Below, piece after piece: positions 63,070-64,000 of a stretch of DNA of 64,000 nucleotides (positions are counted from its first letter, which is position 1; each line of letters opens with the position of its first letter). This DNA comes from Rhizobium sp. CB3090. Its GTDB lineage: Bacteria > Pseudomonadota > Alphaproteobacteria > Rhizobiales > Rhizobiaceae. A program made the position numbers and the translations under genes. The stretch is from NCBI RefSeq assembly GCF_029714285.1, contig NZ_CP121662.1, forward strand, positions 2,728,001-2,792,000, read 5' to 3'. The notes under the pieces are model-generated. The model had not been told where the DNA came from and did no database searches. It saw nothing but the letters and a program-made list of their open reading frames with translations.

Positions 63070-64000
63070 TCAAGCCTTTGGAAGTTCTGCGATCGGCGTC
63101 GCGGGAAAGGCGCTCGACTGGTAGGCGGCCTCGACCAGCGCCATGGTCTGCCAGGCATCTTCGACGGAGCCGACCAATGTCTCGTCCTCGCCCGAGGCAA
63201 AGCGCTGCAGATTGGCCATGCGGTTGAGGAAGGCATCCGGGAACCAGGCGCCTTCGAGCTTCACCTCGACCCAATCCCTGCCGCCGGCCGGCCGAATCCA
63301 TAGCTCGTCCGGCTCGCCGCGCGGATAGTCGAGATTGACGCCGAGCTTGATATAGGCCGCGCCTTTGGTGCCGGAGATGCGGAATTCGCAGGCCTGGAAC
63401 TTACGGCCGAAATCATGGTCGTGGTTGACGGAGAGCACACAGCGCACCTTGTCGCCATAGTCGAGGATCGCAGCCGTGCGCGTCTGCGCCACCTGATGGT
63501 TCGGATGGCCGATCGTCTTGGCATGGACGCCCTCGGGATTGCCGAGCAGGCCCCGGATGAAGTCGAGATAGTGGATCGAGTGCATGGTAATCTCGATGCG
63601 TGGCAGGCCCTTGAGAAACGGCCAGAGCCCCCAAGGCGTCGCAAGTGCCAGCCATGCATCGAAATCGACCACCTCGCCCAGGTAGCCCTTCTCAACCGCG
63701 TCGTAGAGCGCCAGCATCATCGGCGCGAACCGAAGCTGGAAATTGACTGCTGCCTTGATGTCGCGCTCCCGGCACACCCTGAGAATTTCCGTCGCCGCAG
63801 CGAGATCACTGCCCATCGGCTTCTGAATTAGCGCGAAAGAACCGCGTGGCAGCTTGGCGAGGATAGCGGCATGGGCAGCGGGCGGGGTCGCCAGATCGAA
63901 GATTGCACCTTCAACGGCAAACGCTTCCGCCTCGGACGCGAAGGCGCGGATGCCCCATTGATCCCCCAAGGCTTTTGCCTTTTCCCCATGCGGATCATAG
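63070..64000 (-). CDS. Gfo/Idh/MocA-family dehydrogenase (5' end outside the window)
   Basis: The frame runs open to the right edge, giving 310 codons; the visible N terminus is not the true start. It shows the EKP-type motif in FALIQKPMGSDLAAATEIL and the substrate phrase ITMHSIHYLDFIRGLLGNPE with a His. Then come ACEFRISGTKGAAYIKLGVN and PDELWIRPAGGRDWVEVKLE. The Rossmann motif is presumably beyond the edge. It is the first visible gene of the operon running to 60627. Confidence 0.85.
   Translation of the reverse strand, partial: YDPHGEKAKALGDQWGIRAFASEAEAFAVEGAIFDLATPPAAHAAILAKLPRGSFALIQKPMGSDLAAATEILRVCRERDIKAAVNFQLRFAPMMLALYDAVEKGYLGEVVDFDAWLALATPWGLWPFLKGLPRIEITMHSIHYLDFIRGLLGNPEGVHAKTIGHPNHQVAQTRTAAILDYGDKVRCVLSVNHDHDFGRKFQACEFRISGTKGAAYIKLGVNLDYPRGEPDELWIRPAGGRDWVEVKLEGAWFPDAFLNRMANLQRFASGEDETLVGSVEDAWQTMALVEAAYQSSAFPATPIAELPKA

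Overview
This 64 kb window looks like a chromosomal segment of an alphaproteobacterium of the Rhizobium/Agrobacterium group. The grounds are GC-rich coding sequence, a speF-type leader before an ornithine decarboxylase, many sugar and polyamine uptake and catabolism operons with LacI, LysR or TetR regulators, and several copies of small intergenic repeats of rhizobial type. There is no rRNA, tRNA, CRISPR array, phage or intact insertion sequence that I can recognise. About 60 protein genes are described; both window ends cut a gene (a c-di-GMP-type protein on the left, a Gfo/Idh/MocA dehydrogenase on the right).

Layout. 1-10.5 kb: N-terminal part of a sensor of the GGDEF/EAL type, an orphan TakP-like TRAP binding protein, a class I glutamine amidotransferase, a LacI-hydroxyacid dehydrogenase pair, a MarR-creatininase divergent pair, a toxin-antitoxin module broken by three single-base shifts, and a CobW zinc-chaperone/WD40/CysE cluster behind a Zur-like box. 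10.5-20.3 kb: a phosphoesterase and di-haem peroxidase behind a PHO-like box, ornithine decarboxylase with a long structured leader and a divergent LysR, a DUF1007/NicO nickel-cobalt exporter pair, and a DUF533 protein. 20.4-27.3 kb: KDPG aldolase, overlapping CYTH and CHAD genes, TrhO, a CHASE4-GGDEF-EAL protein and a flavin reductase.

27.3-40.5 kb is a carbohydrate island: a ribose-type ABC transporter with a divergent LacI, a TIM-barrel isomerase, a Gfo/Idh dehydrogenase and a GH1 beta-glucosidase, followed by a lacI-xylB-xylA xylose operon. 40.6-46.2 kb holds an EmrAB-type efflux pump with a divergent TetR and two matching operators, a Rob-like AraC protein and TerC. 46.4-51.8 kb has an SLC13-type carrier, gltX, lysS and a small unknown gene. 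52.8-59.4 kb is a polyamine-type operon: LysR, binding protein, ATPase, two permeases and an aminoaldehyde dehydrogenase. 60.6-64 kb is a tightly packed dehydrogenase-MaoC-binding protein-SDR operon whose 'binding protein' has no export signal, the least conventional system in the window.

The regulatory DNA is readable: several perfect or near-perfect palindromes sit where LacI, TetR and LysR operators are expected, and small repeats have supplied stop codons to three separate genes. All functional calls come from reading the sequence and family knowledge; no database search was run.
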